Positions 1-7,629 of a DNA stretch of 64,000 nucleotides are shown piece by piece. The position numbers and the translations under genes were made by a program. The stretch lies in the NCBI RefSeq assembly GCF_003814875.1, contig NZ_RKQF01000001.1, forward strand, positions 1,860,001 to 1,924,000. The letters are read 5' to 3'. Each line of letters starts with the position of its first letter. The first letter of the stretch is position 1. The notes beneath the pieces are model-generated. The model was not told the origin of the DNA and did not search any database. It saw only the letters and a list, made by a program, of their open reading frames with translations. This DNA is from Streptomyces sp. Ag109_O5-1. Its GTDB lineage: Bacteria > Actinomycetota > Actinomycetes > Streptomycetales > Streptomycetaceae.

Positions 1-132
1 TATCAGGTGATCGGGATTCTGGGTGGGTCGTTGTTCCCGGAGCCGTGGGAGGGGGTCGTGGTGGCGGTCGCGCTGACCGTGGTCATCAGTGTGGCACCGG
101 GTTTGTGGCGGCGGGTTCGGTCTACGGTGTGA
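1..132 (+). CDS. C-terminal end of an unidentified membrane protein (cut by window edge)
   Basis: An open frame runs from the first base to a TGA and encodes the last 43 residues of a protein. It contains a hydrophobic stretch (about residues 19-35, rich in V, A and L) followed by a short basic tail (WRRVRSTV), as expected for the last transmembrane helix of an integral membrane protein. The 5' part lies outside the window, so the family cannot be named. The convergent gene to the right ends at 219. Confidence 0.45.
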   Translation, partial: YQVIGILGGSLFPEPWEGVVVAVALTVVISVAPGLWRRVRSTV

Positions 133-147
133 GGGTGTGTTGCGGCG

Positions 148-217
148 CGCGGGTGCGTTGTGGGGCGCGGGTGCGTTGTGGTTGCTCGCGCAGTTCCCCG
201 CGCCCCCAAGGGGGCGC
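148..217. repeat. dispersed GC-rich repeat with terminator-like hairpin
   Basis: Two direct copies of CGCGGGTGCGTTGTGG lie at 148-163 and 166-181. They lead into the 34-bp segment 173-206, which recurs exactly, inverted, at 6836-6869. The last part forms the hairpin GCGCCCCC-AA-GGGGGCGC (200-207/210-217) between two convergent genes. This core (CGCAGTTCCCCGCGCCCC) is, to my knowledge, a common intergenic repeat in Streptomyces; a terminator role is inferred from position. Confidence 0.7.
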
Positions 218-218
218 C

Positions 219-1337
219 CTAGTCGACGGCGCTTTGAAGTGCCGTCCGTTCCAGGATTTTTGAGCCGCCCACCGGCAGATCCCACAGGTTCACCCGGTCC
301 AGCCCCGCACTCGCCCAGGCCGCCCGTACCCGCGTCAGCGGTTCCAGGACCGGCTCTGCCGAGAGGATGAACGTGCCCCAGTGCATGGGCGCCATCCGCT
401 GTGCGCCGAGGTCCTGTGCCGCCCGGACCGCCTCCTCCGGGTCGCAGTGGACGTCGCTGAGCCACCAGCGGGGGTCGTAGGCGCCGATGGGGAGGAGGGC
501 CAGGTCGATGCCGGGGTAGCGGCGGCCGATACGGGAGAACCAGTGGCCGTAGCCCGTGTCGCCGGCGAAGTAGACGCGCCGGCCGTCGGGGGCGGTGAGG
601 ACCCAGCCGCCCCAGAGACTGTGGCAGGTGTCGGCGAGGCCGCGCCTGGACCAGTGGTGGGCGGGGACGAAGTCGAAGCGGATGCCGGAGAGTTCGGCCG
701 CCTCCCACCAGTCCAGCTCGGTGACGGTGGTGAAGCGGCGGCGCCGGAACCAGCGGCCGAGCCCGGCCGGCACGAACACCGGGGTGTCGCGCGGGAGTCG
801 GCGCAGGGTGGGGGCGTCCAGGTGGTCGTAGTGGTTGTGGCTGATGACGACCGCGTCGACGCGCGGCAGGGTCTCCCAGGCGACGCCGACGGGGGTGGTC
901 CGGGCGGGGGTGCCGAGGATCCGGCGCGACCAGACGGGGTCGGTGAGGACGGTCAGGCCGCCGATCCGGACGACCCAACTGGCGTGTCCCGCCCAGGTGA
1001 CGGCGACGGTGTCGGTGTCGACGCGGGGCAGCGGGCCGGGTTCGTAGGGCAGCCGGGGGATGTCGGCGAGCCCCTCGCGGCCGGGGCGGACGGACCCCTC
1101 ACGGGCGAAACGGGCCATCGCCTTGAGGCCCGGCAGCGGGGCGGTCAGACGGTCGTGGAAGGTCCGCGGCCAGACGCGGAGTTCGCCCAGGGGCCGGGGG
1201 TCGGCGAGCGGCGGGAACGGCGGCGCATGCGGAGCCGGGGCCGTGGAGGTGGCGGCGTCCCCGGTGGTGGCGGCTGTCATTGTGGGGGCGGCCGGCAGGA
1301 CGGACCCTGACTCGGGCTCATGCGTCTGCTGCGTCAT
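219..1337 (-). CDS. metallo-beta-lactamase fold hydrolase (NAPE-PLD/RomA-like)
   Basis: 372-residue metal-dependent hydrolase of the metallo-beta-lactamase superfamily, closest in layout to the N-acylphosphatidylethanolamine phospholipase D-like group. The HxHxDH metal motif (HNHYDH) is at residues 167-172. Other family marks are WAGHASWVVRIGG before it, FAGDTGYG after it, and a late APMHWGTF histidine. The first ~45 residues are low-complexity Ala/Pro/Thr and probably unstructured. The ATG was chosen because it overlaps the stop of the upstream gene as ATGA and has GGGAG eight bases before it. It is therefore probably translated by coupling from the PLP-fold gene. The substrate is unknown; a lipid or phosphodiester is a family-based guess. 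Confidence 0.85.
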   Translation of the reverse strand: MTQQTHEPESGSVLPAAPTMTAATTGDAATSTAPAPHAPPFPPLADPRPLGELRVWPRTFHDRLTAPLPGLKAMARFAREGSVRPGREGLADIPRLPYEPGPLPRVDTDTVAVTWAGHASWVVRIGGLTVLTDPVWSRRILGTPARTTPVGVAWETLPRVDAVVISHNHYDHLDAPTLRRLPRDTPVFVPAGLGRWFRRRRFTTVTELDWWEAAELSGIRFDFVPAHHWSRRGLADTCHSLWGGWVLTAPDGRRVYFAGDTGYGHWFSRIGRRYPGIDLALLPIGAYDPRWWLSDVHCDPEEAVRAAQDLGAQRMAPMHWGTFILSAEPVLEPLTRVRAAWASAGLDRVNLWDLPVGGSKILERTALQSAVD

Positions 1338-2617
1338 CGAGGAGGCTCCCATCGCCGAGCATCGTCGCGGAGGCCGTCCAGTACCGACCCCAAGGACATC
1401 AACGCGCGTTGCACGTGTGGCAGTTCCAACGGTGCGGGTGACATGAGGCATTCCAGGCGTTCCTCGTCGGTGCGGCCCAGCAGCGGCCCGGTGGCGAACC
1501 GTACCCGCAGTGCCGCGAGGTCGTCGCCGAAGCGGTGGCCGCCGGGCGCGGGCATACCGAGCCGGGCACCGAGGAAGTCCTCCAACTCCTGTGCGTCGCC
1601 GACTCCCTGGGCGCCGAGCGCGGCGCGCAGGGGTTCCAGGTCGGCGTACAGATGACGGCCGGCCTGCGGCGGCCGGGCCAGCCCCCCGCCGGCGACCACC
1701 ACGCCGTGCGCCGCGGCGGCCAGGCGCGCGTGCAGGCGTACGGCAGCCTCCCGGCGTACGACGACGGGCTCGGGCTCGTCGAGCGCGTAGCCGGCGGCGA
1801 CCGCGACCGGGCCGGCGAGGCGGGCGCCCATCGCGGTGAGGACGTCGAGCACGCGCGCGTGCAGGGCCGTACCGGTGTCGCCCTCGGGGAACCGGGCGAC
1901 GGCGGCGGGCCAGCCGGCCGGAAGCAGCGCGCCGGCCAGGTCGGTGACGACGCTGACCCGTTCCGGAAGCATCTCGGCGGGGCTCAGCAGCACGGTGGCG
2001 CGCGGGGCGTGCAGGGTGTCGCGCCAGGTCTCGTCGCTGACCAGATGGAGGCCCTCGCTGCCGGCCGCCTCCACCGTCTCGTGCAGCAGTTCGGGCGGGG
2101 CGACGGTGGCGGTCGGGTCGTCCGCGATCGACAGCACCAGTAGCCGCGGGTCACCGCCTTCGTCCCGGACCCGGCGCACGGTCTCCAGCAGCGCGTACAG
2201 GTCGGGTACGCCCCCGGACTCGGCCGGGGTGGGCACATGGAAGACGGGCCGGCCGAGCAGTCTGGCGTACGGCGCCCACCAGGCGGCGCAGGGGCGCGGC
2301 ACGAGGACGTCGCCGCCGAGCGCGGCGGTGAGGGCGAGCAGCAGGGCGGGGGCGCCGGGGCCCGCGGCCACGCGATCACCGGTGACGGCCAGTCCGCGCC
2401 GCTCCCAGTACCCGCAGGCCGCGTCGATCAGCGTGGCCCCGCCGCCGACGGGCTCCTCCCCGCCCCGGCCCGCGGCGGCGGCCAGCGCGGCGGAGAGCTC
2501 GGGCAGGACGGGCAGCCCGTCGTCGGGCGGGGCCGGCCCGTACCGGACGGGTCCGTGGCCCTCGGGAAGCGTGTGCAGGCCGGGCCCCGCGTGGCCCTCG
2601 GGATCCGTCCGCCGCAT
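1334..2617 (-). CDS. PLP-dependent aminotransferase-fold protein lacking the usual catalytic lysine
   Basis: 427 residues with the architecture of a fold-type I aminotransferase: an N-terminal YGPAPPDDGLP segment, a GPGAPALLLAL helix start (cofactor phosphate region), a DETWRD segment where the cofactor aspartate/tyrosine loop normally lies, and a segment aligning with the lysine loop. That loop reads VVTDLAGALLPAGWP where active enzymes have S-x-S-K-x-x-x-x-x-G-W, so no lysine is seen at the Schiff-base position. It may be a non-catalytic homologue or use another residue. The ATG at 2617 is preceded by GGAGG at five bases; an upstream start would overlap the neighbouring gene. The 3' end overlaps the MBL hydrolase by ATGA, suggesting they act together. 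Confidence 0.75.
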   Translation of the reverse strand: MRRTDPEGHAGPGLHTLPEGHGPVRYGPAPPDDGLPVLPELSAALAAAAGRGGEEPVGGGATLIDAACGYWERRGLAVTGDRVAAGPGAPALLLALTAALGGDVLVPRPCAAWWAPYARLLGRPVFHVPTPAESGGVPDLYALLETVRRVRDEGGDPRLLVLSIADDPTATVAPPELLHETVEAAGSEGLHLVSDETWRDTLHAPRATVLLSPAEMLPERVSVVTDLAGALLPAGWPAAVARFPEGDTGTALHARVLDVLTAMGARLAGPVAVAAGYALDEPEPVVVRREAAVRLHARLAAAAHGVVVAGGGLARPPQAGRHLYADLEPLRAALGAQGVGDAQELEDFLGARLGMPAPGGHRFGDDLAALRVRFATGPLLGRTDEERLECLMSPAPLELPHVQRALMSLGSVLDGLRDDARRWEPPR

Positions 2618-2694
2618 GTCCGCCTCCGCGCAGTCCGTGGTGCCGAGTGCTGTCCGGTCCGGGCCGTGCACCGCCGTCGGCCGCGGCGGCCGGC

Positions 2695-3984
2695 TCAGCC
2701 GTCGGTGCGGAACCGGCCGCCCCACAGCCGGTACGCCGCGCCGGCGCAGGCGGCCGCGATCAGCACCGCACCCGCGACGAGAGCGGGAACCGAGTCGGTG
2801 AAGGCGCCCCCTTCCCCGGCCTCCACCCCGTGCTGCACTCCCGGCGGAACACAGGACGCGTCACCAGCACGCGCCCCGCCACACTCCTGCCCGCCCTCAC
2901 AGGACGCACCCTTCGACTCACCGCACGTCCGCCCGTCACCCCCGCACGACAACTGCCCACCGGCACAGGGCCGCTCACCGTCCCCCCGGGAACCCGTCTC
3001 GTCGTCCCCCCGAGGACCAGTGGCATCGTCCCCACGGGAGCCTGTGACGTCACCCCCGCGGGCACCCGTCCCGTCGCCCCCGCGCGGGGCCGTTCCGTCG
3101 TCCCCCAGAGGAGGCGCCGTGCCACCGGCAACCGGCGGAACCACGCCGCTGTCCCCACGAGAACCCGTGACGTCACCCCCGCGGGCACCCGTCCCGTCGC
3201 CCCCGCGCGGGGCCGTTCCGTCGTCCCCCAGAGGAGGCGCCGTGCCACCGGCAACCGGCGGAACCACGCCGCTGTCCCCACGAGAACCCGTGACGTCACC
3301 CCCGCGGGCACCCGTCCCGTCGCCCCCGCGCGGGGCCGTTCCGTCGTCCCCCAGAGGAGGCGCCGTGCCACCGGCAACCGGCGGAACCACGCCGCTGTCC
3401 CCGCGAGGAACCGAGCCGTCATCCGCTCGGACACCCGAACCGTCGTCCCCCCGAGGAACCGTGCCACCCACTCCCGGGGAAACCACGCCGTCGTCGCGCA
3501 GGAAATCCGTGCCGCCGAGTTCCGGAGGGACGTCGCTGCCGTCGCCCCGGTCGATCGTGAAGTGCGCGCTCCAGGGCCTTGCCCGTCCCCCGCCGGCGGC
3601 CGGGCAGGTCCCGTCGACGTTCGAGGCGCCGGTCCGCTCGGTGCCGGCCGTGGCATCCGTCGCGTTGCCCTCCGTATAGGCCTTCTCCGTGTCTCCGGCG
3701 GCGACCTGGGCGGTGCCCCGGTAGGCAAGGCCGGCCGTGCCCTGACCGACCTTGGTCAGCCGTACGGTGTGCTCGGCGAACGCCGGTGAGGAGGCGTCCA
3801 GGGTCGCGGGCGCCTGCCCGCCGCCGCCCTCGCAGGTGACGGAGACGGTGACGGTGGCCCCGGGCCGGGCCTTGCCCGGGGCCGCCTCGGCGGCGGGGTC
3901 GGCCGCGGCGGCCGTACCACCGGCGGCGCCCAACGCGGCACCCGCCAGGACGGCGGCGGACAGGGCGCGAACGGTGCGGCGCAT
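2695..3984 (-). CDS. secreted, membrane-anchored Gly/Asp-rich repeat protein
   Basis: 429 residues. A Sec signal peptide is visible (MRR, an Ala-rich core to about residue 27, AAA-ADP cleavage region). A domain of roughly 130 residues with CEGGGG and DGTC cysteines follows. Next comes a long disordered stalk rich in G, D, T, R and P, including three exact 41-residue repeats (VTGSRGDSGVVPPV...). A short Cys-rich stretch and a C-terminal transmembrane helix (VAGAVLIAAACAGAAYRLW) with a basic end complete it. There is no LPxTG sortase motif. GAGGAG lies eight bases before the ATG. The build is that of a surface protein with its head outside and a tail anchor; the function is unknown. Confidence 0.75.
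   Translation of the reverse strand: MRRTVRALSAAVLAGAALGAAGGTAAAADPAAEAAPGKARPGATVTVSVTCEGGGGQAPATLDASSPAFAEHTVRLTKVGQGTAGLAYRGTAQVAAGDTEKAYTEGNATDATAGTERTGASNVDGTCPAAGGGRARPWSAHFTIDRGDGSDVPPELGGTDFLRDDGVVSPGVGGTVPRGDDGSGVRADDGSVPRGDSGVVPPVAGGTAPPLGDDGTAPRGGDGTGARGGDVTGSRGDSGVVPPVAGGTAPPLGDDGTAPRGGDGTGARGGDVTGSRGDSGVVPPVAGGTAPPLGDDGTAPRGGDGTGARGGDVTGSRGDDATGPRGDDETGSRGDGERPCAGGQLSCGGDGRTCGESKGASCEGGQECGGARAGDASCVPPGVQHGVEAGEGGAFTDSVPALVAGAVLIAAACAGAAYRLWGGRFRTDG
3044..3412 (-). repeat. three tandem 123-bp units inside the secreted stalk protein
   Basis: Units at 3044-3166, 3167-3289 and 3290-3412 are essentially identical and in frame (41 codons each), with divergence only at the outer edges. 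Near-identity at DNA level, including third positions, points to recent duplication or gene-conversion homogenisation. Shorter imperfect RGDD-x-TG repeats continue on the low-coordinate side. Confidence 0.9.
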
Positions 3985-4208
3985 GGCGTGGGCTCCTCAG
4001 GACGTACGACTCCGGAGACACGCGGCTCGTGCCCCCGCAGCCATCACAGCCCGCCCCACGCCGTGCCGCGCGCGGCCGACCCCCATTCGCGGGACTTGCG
4101 CCTCCGTTCAGGTGACCGGGCGCCCGAAGGATCCGCCCCCGGATCCCCGTGTCGGTCCCGCCTCCCCGGGTACGCGTTCCGCACCCCTTGATGTACCTGG
4201 AGGGAGAC

Positions 4209-4589
4209 ATGCAGCGAGGCAGTGACCGGCTGAGTGTTCGCCGGGACGACGAGATGAAGCATGAGCTGCGCGGGCTGCTCAGGTCCGGGCATCCGACGCG
4301 TACCGAGGACTGGAACGACCCCGAACCGCCCGCTGAGGACGATCCGGAAGTGTTCCGCGCCCCGGTGATGCCGTGGAGCAGTGAGCGGCCGTCGCTCGCG
4401 ACGATACGGCTGGAGCTGGCCCGGTCCCTGACCCGGCACGACTTTCCGGCGCAGCCGAGGGAGCTGGCCGGCGTGCTGCGCCGCGGGAACGCCCCCGACG
4501 CCTTGGTCCAGCGGGTGTCCGGGCTGCCGCGTTCGAAGCGCTACGGCAACCTGCTGGCGCTGGCGGAGGCGGTGATCGGCGGGGAGTGA
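4209..4589 (+). CDS. DUF2795 family protein
   Basis: 126-residue soluble protein. It opens with MQRGSDRLSVRRDDEMKHEL and a short acidic linker (EPPAEDDPE). The C-terminal ~65 residues (LARSLTRHDFPAQPRELAGVL...) form the small helical DUF2795 domain common in actinomycetes, whose function is not established. The start at 4209 has GGAGG five bases upstream; an earlier in-frame ATG at 4191 has no such site. It is separated from the convergent gene by a strong hairpin. Confidence 0.8.
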   Translation: MQRGSDRLSVRRDDEMKHELRGLLRSGHPTRTEDWNDPEPPAEDDPEVFRAPVMPWSSERPSLATIRLELARSLTRHDFPAQPRELAGVLRRGNAPDALVQRVSGLPRSKRYGNLLALAEAVIGGE

Positions 4590-4612
4590 ACCGGAGCGAC
4601 GACGTCGAGGAA

Positions 4613-4654
4613 ACCGCGCCGCCGGCGGGCAGCCCTGCCCGCCGGCGGCGCGGT
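4613..4654. terminator. bidirectional hairpin with perfect 20-bp arms
   Basis: Arms 4613-4632 and 4635-4654 are exactly complementary around a two-base loop (CC). It sits between the stop of the DUF2795 gene and the 3' end of the convergent small gene. There is no U-tract, as is usual in Streptomyces. Confidence 0.8.
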
Positions 4655-4739
4655 ACCGAGGACCGCGGCACCTCGGCGGACTCGTTCGGGGCGCCGGCCG
4701 GTCGACCGGCGTGACCTGCGGCGGGTCGGTCCGCCGGGC

Positions 4740-4997
4740 TCAGCTCGCCGGGGTCTGCGGTGCCGCCACCTCCGCGCAGCTCCGCTCCCGGGCGCCCTCC
4801 CGGGTGCGGCCGGCGGCGACGACGCGGCGCGGGTTGCGGCGCAGGTATTCACCCTCCAGCTGGGCCATGCGCTCGTTGTGCGCGCGCAGCGCGTCGTTGG
4901 AGCCGTACAGCAGGGTGTCGTGGCGCGTCCGGTGGATGGTCTCCAGCTCCTTCATGAGCTGCTGGTCGTCCAGCCGGCTGGGGTCGACTCCGGTCAT
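4740..4997 (-). CDS. small conserved actinobacterial protein (DUF6158-like)
   Basis: 85-residue polar protein starting MTGVDPSRLDDQQLMKELE, with a conserved-looking core ETIHRTRHDTLLYGS and LEGEYLRRNPRR. It has no membrane segment. The sequence matches what I recall of the DUF6158 family of short Streptomyces proteins; no function is known. The ribosome binding site is weak (GCGGGG). Confidence 0.65.
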   Translation of the reverse strand: MTGVDPSRLDDQQLMKELETIHRTRHDTLLYGSNDALRAHNERMAQLEGEYLRRNPRRVVAAGRTREGARERSCAEVAAPQTPAS

Positions 4998-5082
4998 GGT
5001 GGTACCCCGCTCGTCGTGTGGGTCCCGGCGGTCCGGATTCCTGCATCCACTGTACGAAGGTCCGGGCTCCCGGGCCTGTCGT

Positions 5083-6702
5083 CTAGCGTGCGCGCTCCAC
5101 CCGGCGCTCGTCCCAGACCGGCTCGGGGGTCTCGCGGACCCGGCCGTCAGTGCCGAAGACCAGATAGCGGTCGAAGGAGCGGGCGAACCAGCGGTCGTGG
5201 GTGACGGCGAGCACCGTGCCGTCGAAGGCCTCGAGCCCCTCCTGGAGAGCCTCGGCGGACTCCAGGTCGAGGTTGTCGGTCGGCTCGTCGAGTAGCAGCG
5301 CGGTCACACCCTGCAGCTCCAGCAGGAGGATCTGGAAGCGGGCCTGCTGGCCACCGGAGAGGCGATCGAAGGTCTGTTCGGCCTGGTTGGTGAGCTCATA
5401 GCGGCGCAGGCGGGACATGGCCGCGCCGCGGTCCTGGGAGTGTTCCGTCCACAGGATGTCGAGGAGGGTACGGCCCTGCAGCTCGGGGTGGGCGTGGGTC
5501 TGGGCGAAGTGTCCGGGCACCACCCGCGCGCCCAGCTTCCACTGCCCCGTGTGCGCCACGTCCTCGCCGGCCAGCAGCCGCAGGAAGTGCGACTTGCCGG
5601 AGCCGTTGGAGCCGAGGACGGCGACCCGCTCGCCGTAGAAGACCTCCAGGTCGAAGGGTTTCATCAGACCGGTCAGTTCGAGTCCGGCGCAGGTGACGGC
5701 CCGTACGCCGGTACGGCCGCCCTTGATGCGCATCCTGATGTCCTGCTCGCGCGGCGGCTCCGGCGGCGGGCCGGCCTCCTCGAACTTGCGCAGCCGGGTC
5801 TGCGCGGCCGCGTACCGGGACGCCATCTCGTGGGAGACGGCGGCGGCCTGACGGAGCGTCAGCACCAGCTTCTTCAGCTGTGCGTGCTTCTCGTCCCAGC
5901 GGCGGCGCAGCTCCTCGAAGCGGGCGAAGCGCTCCCGGCGGGCCTCGTGGTAGGTGGCGAAGCCGCCGCCGTGCACCCAGGCGTCGGCGCCGGCCGGCGA
6001 GGGCTCCACGGAGACGATCTTCTCGGCGGCGCGGGCGAGGAGTTCCCGGTCGTGGGAGACGAACAGAACCGTCTTGCGGGTCTCCTTCAGCTGCTCCTCA
6101 AGCCAGCGCTTGCCGGGGACGTCGAGGTAGTTGTCCGGTTCGTCCAGCAGCAGCACCTCGTCGGCGCCGCGGAACAGCGCCTCCAGCACCAGCCGCTTCT
6201 GCTCACCGCCGGAGAGGGTGCGCACCTGCCGCCACTGGGCCTTCTCGTAGGGCACCCCGAGCGCGGCCGTCGTGCACATGTCCCAGAGCGTCTCGTGCTC
6301 GTAGCCGCGCACCTCGGCCCAGTCGGAGAGGGCCTGCGCGTAGCGCAGCTGGGCGGCCTCGTCGTCGACGGTCATGATGCCGTGCTCGGCCTGGTCGACG
6401 GTGCGCGCGGCCTCGCGGATCCCCGGCGGGGCGACCGACACCAGCAGGTCGCGGACGGTCGTCTCGTCCCGTACGGAGCCCACGAACTGGCGCATCACGC
6501 CGAGGCCGCCGCTCGCGGTCACGGTGCCGCCGTGCGGCTTGAGCTCGCCGGAGATCAGCCGAAGCAGGGTGGTCTTGCCGGCACCGTTGGGACCGACGAG
6601 GGCGACGGCCGCCCCTTCGCCGACCCTGAAGGACACATCGCCGAGCAGGGCCCTCCCGTCGGGGAGGTGGTACTCGAGGTGCGCGGCTTCCAGATGTCCC
6701 AT
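5083..6702 (-). CDS. ABC-F family ATP-binding protein
   Basis: 539 residues with two ABC ATPase domains and no membrane segments. The first has Walker A GPNGAGKTT near residue 38, signature LSGGEQKR and Walker B VLLLDEPDNYLD. The second has GSNGSGKS, LSGGQQAR and ALLLDEPTDNLD. A charged helical linker (about residues 245-320, RRERFARFEELRRRWDEK) sits where ABC-F proteins carry the P-site tRNA interaction motif. ABC-F proteins bind the ribosomal E site and act in translation or antibiotic protection. No transporter gene adjoins it, which supports a translational role; which subfamily is not clear. Confidence 0.9.
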   Translation of the reverse strand: MGHLEAAHLEYHLPDGRALLGDVSFRVGEGAAVALVGPNGAGKTTLLRLISGELKPHGGTVTASGGLGVMRQFVGSVRDETTVRDLLVSVAPPGIREAARTVDQAEHGIMTVDDEAAQLRYAQALSDWAEVRGYEHETLWDMCTTAALGVPYEKAQWRQVRTLSGGEQKRLVLEALFRGADEVLLLDEPDNYLDVPGKRWLEEQLKETRKTVLFVSHDRELLARAAEKIVSVEPSPAGADAWVHGGGFATYHEARRERFARFEELRRRWDEKHAQLKKLVLTLRQAAAVSHEMASRYAAAQTRLRKFEEAGPPPEPPREQDIRMRIKGGRTGVRAVTCAGLELTGLMKPFDLEVFYGERVAVLGSNGSGKSHFLRLLAGEDVAHTGQWKLGARVVPGHFAQTHAHPELQGRTLLDILWTEHSQDRGAAMSRLRRYELTNQAEQTFDRLSGGQQARFQILLLELQGVTALLLDEPTDNLDLESAEALQEGLEAFDGTVLAVTHDRWFARSFDRYLVFGTDGRVRETPEPVWDERRVERAR

Positions 6703-6785
6703 GGTCAGGGATTCTGCGGGGCACCACCGACCTGGGGCAAACCGTTATCGAGTAGTCCGTCGGGTGCGGCCCGGTGGGGGCTGGT

Positions 6786-6869
6786 CGCGCAGTTCCCCGC
6801 GCCCCTGAAGGGGCGCCGAGTGGACGCCCCTGAAAGGGGCGCGGGGAACTGCGCGAGCAACCACAACGC
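6786..6869. repeat. inverted repeat carrying the dispersed Streptomyces element
   Basis: Perfect 21-bp arms (6786-6806 and 6835-6855) enclose a 28-base loop that itself contains another short GGGGCG/CGCCCC pair. The right half, 6836-6869, is the exact reverse complement of 173-206. It lies between two same-strand genes, 3' of the histidine phosphatase gene, where it could terminate transcription. Confidence 0.8.
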
Positions 6870-6898
6870 GCCCGCACCCGGGACTCACCGGCGCCCCC

Positions 6899-7558
6899 CT
6901 ACTCCGCGGCCGGCTCCAGCGGCTCGCCCGTCGGTCCGCTCACCCCTGTCGGTTCCACGACCGCGCCCTCCCAGGACAGGGCCTTCCAGCCGTCGGCCGG
7001 GGAGCCCTCCAGGACGACCACGCCCGTGTTGTCGAGCGGGCGGGACGCGGCGTAGGGGACGTCGACGTTGTCGGCGCGGGCCGCGGTCCACAGGCGGATC
7101 GCGGCGCCGTGACTGATCATCGCGACCGTGCCGGCGCCGCTCGCGGCGGCCTCGGCGATCACGGCGTCGTAGCGGGCCAGGGCCTCGTCCCCGGTCTCGC
7201 CGCCGGGCATGCGCAGCGCGGTGTCGCCGCCCGCCCAGGCGAACACGGTCCGCATGTACTGCTCACCGGCCTCGGAGTGGCCGGGCAGCATCTCCAGGTC
7301 GCCCGCGGAGACCTCCCGGATGCCGTCGCGGACGATCGGGTCGAGGCCACGGGCGGCCGCCAGCGGCGCGGCGGTGAGCTGGGTGCGGGTCAGAGTGGAT
7401 ACGTAGAGGGCGGCAATGTCCTCGCCGGCGAGGGCCCCGTTCAGAGCCGCCGCCTGCTGCTCGCCGAGCGCGGTCAGACCGGGGCCGGGTACGGCGGTGT
7501 CGAGCAGGAAGTCGACGTTGGTCGGGGTCTGTCCGTGGCGTATGAGGAGCAGGCGCAT
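6899..7558 (-). CDS. histidine phosphatase family protein
   Basis: 219 residues. The phosphohistidine motif LLIRHGQT is at the N-terminus (R7-H8-G9) and the second catalytic histidine lies in MISHGAAIRLW, typical of the phosphoglycerate mutase-like branch. The glutamate-containing middle (IREVSAGDLEML) is also as in the family. The ATG directly before RLLLIRHG was chosen, with AGAGG upstream; a GTG nine codons earlier is less likely. The substrate is unknown. It starts 72 bases from the divergent PAP2-kinase gene, so both probably share a promoter region. Confidence 0.88.
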   Translation of the reverse strand: MRLLLIRHGQTPTNVDFLLDTAVPGPGLTALGEQQAAALNGALAGEDIAALYVSTLTRTQLTAAPLAAARGLDPIVRDGIREVSAGDLEMLPGHSEAGEQYMRTVFAWAGGDTALRMPGGETGDEALARYDAVIAEAAASGAGTVAMISHGAAIRLWTAARADNVDVPYAASRPLDNTGVVVLEGSPADGWKALSWEGAVVEPTGVSGPTGEPLEPAAE

Positions 7559-7629
7559 CCGGGGGTTCCTCTCACTCGACCGCACCGCGCATCGACAGGA
7601 AACGGCGACTTCAGGGTACCCGGACCCGC

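Noticed and set aside
381..1310. Long plus-strand open frame antisense to the MBL hydrolase
   Set aside because: It mirrors a real gene, is low-complexity (G, V, D, A) and has no motif; high GC makes such antisense frames routine.
3044..3412. Possible CRISPR array
   Set aside because: Units are adjacent without unique spacers and are in frame inside a protein gene.
2237..3789. Plus-strand proline/serine-rich frames over the repeat protein
   Set aside because: Both plus frames are reflections of the tandem repeat; the minus frame has a signal peptide, good ribosome binding site and membrane anchor.
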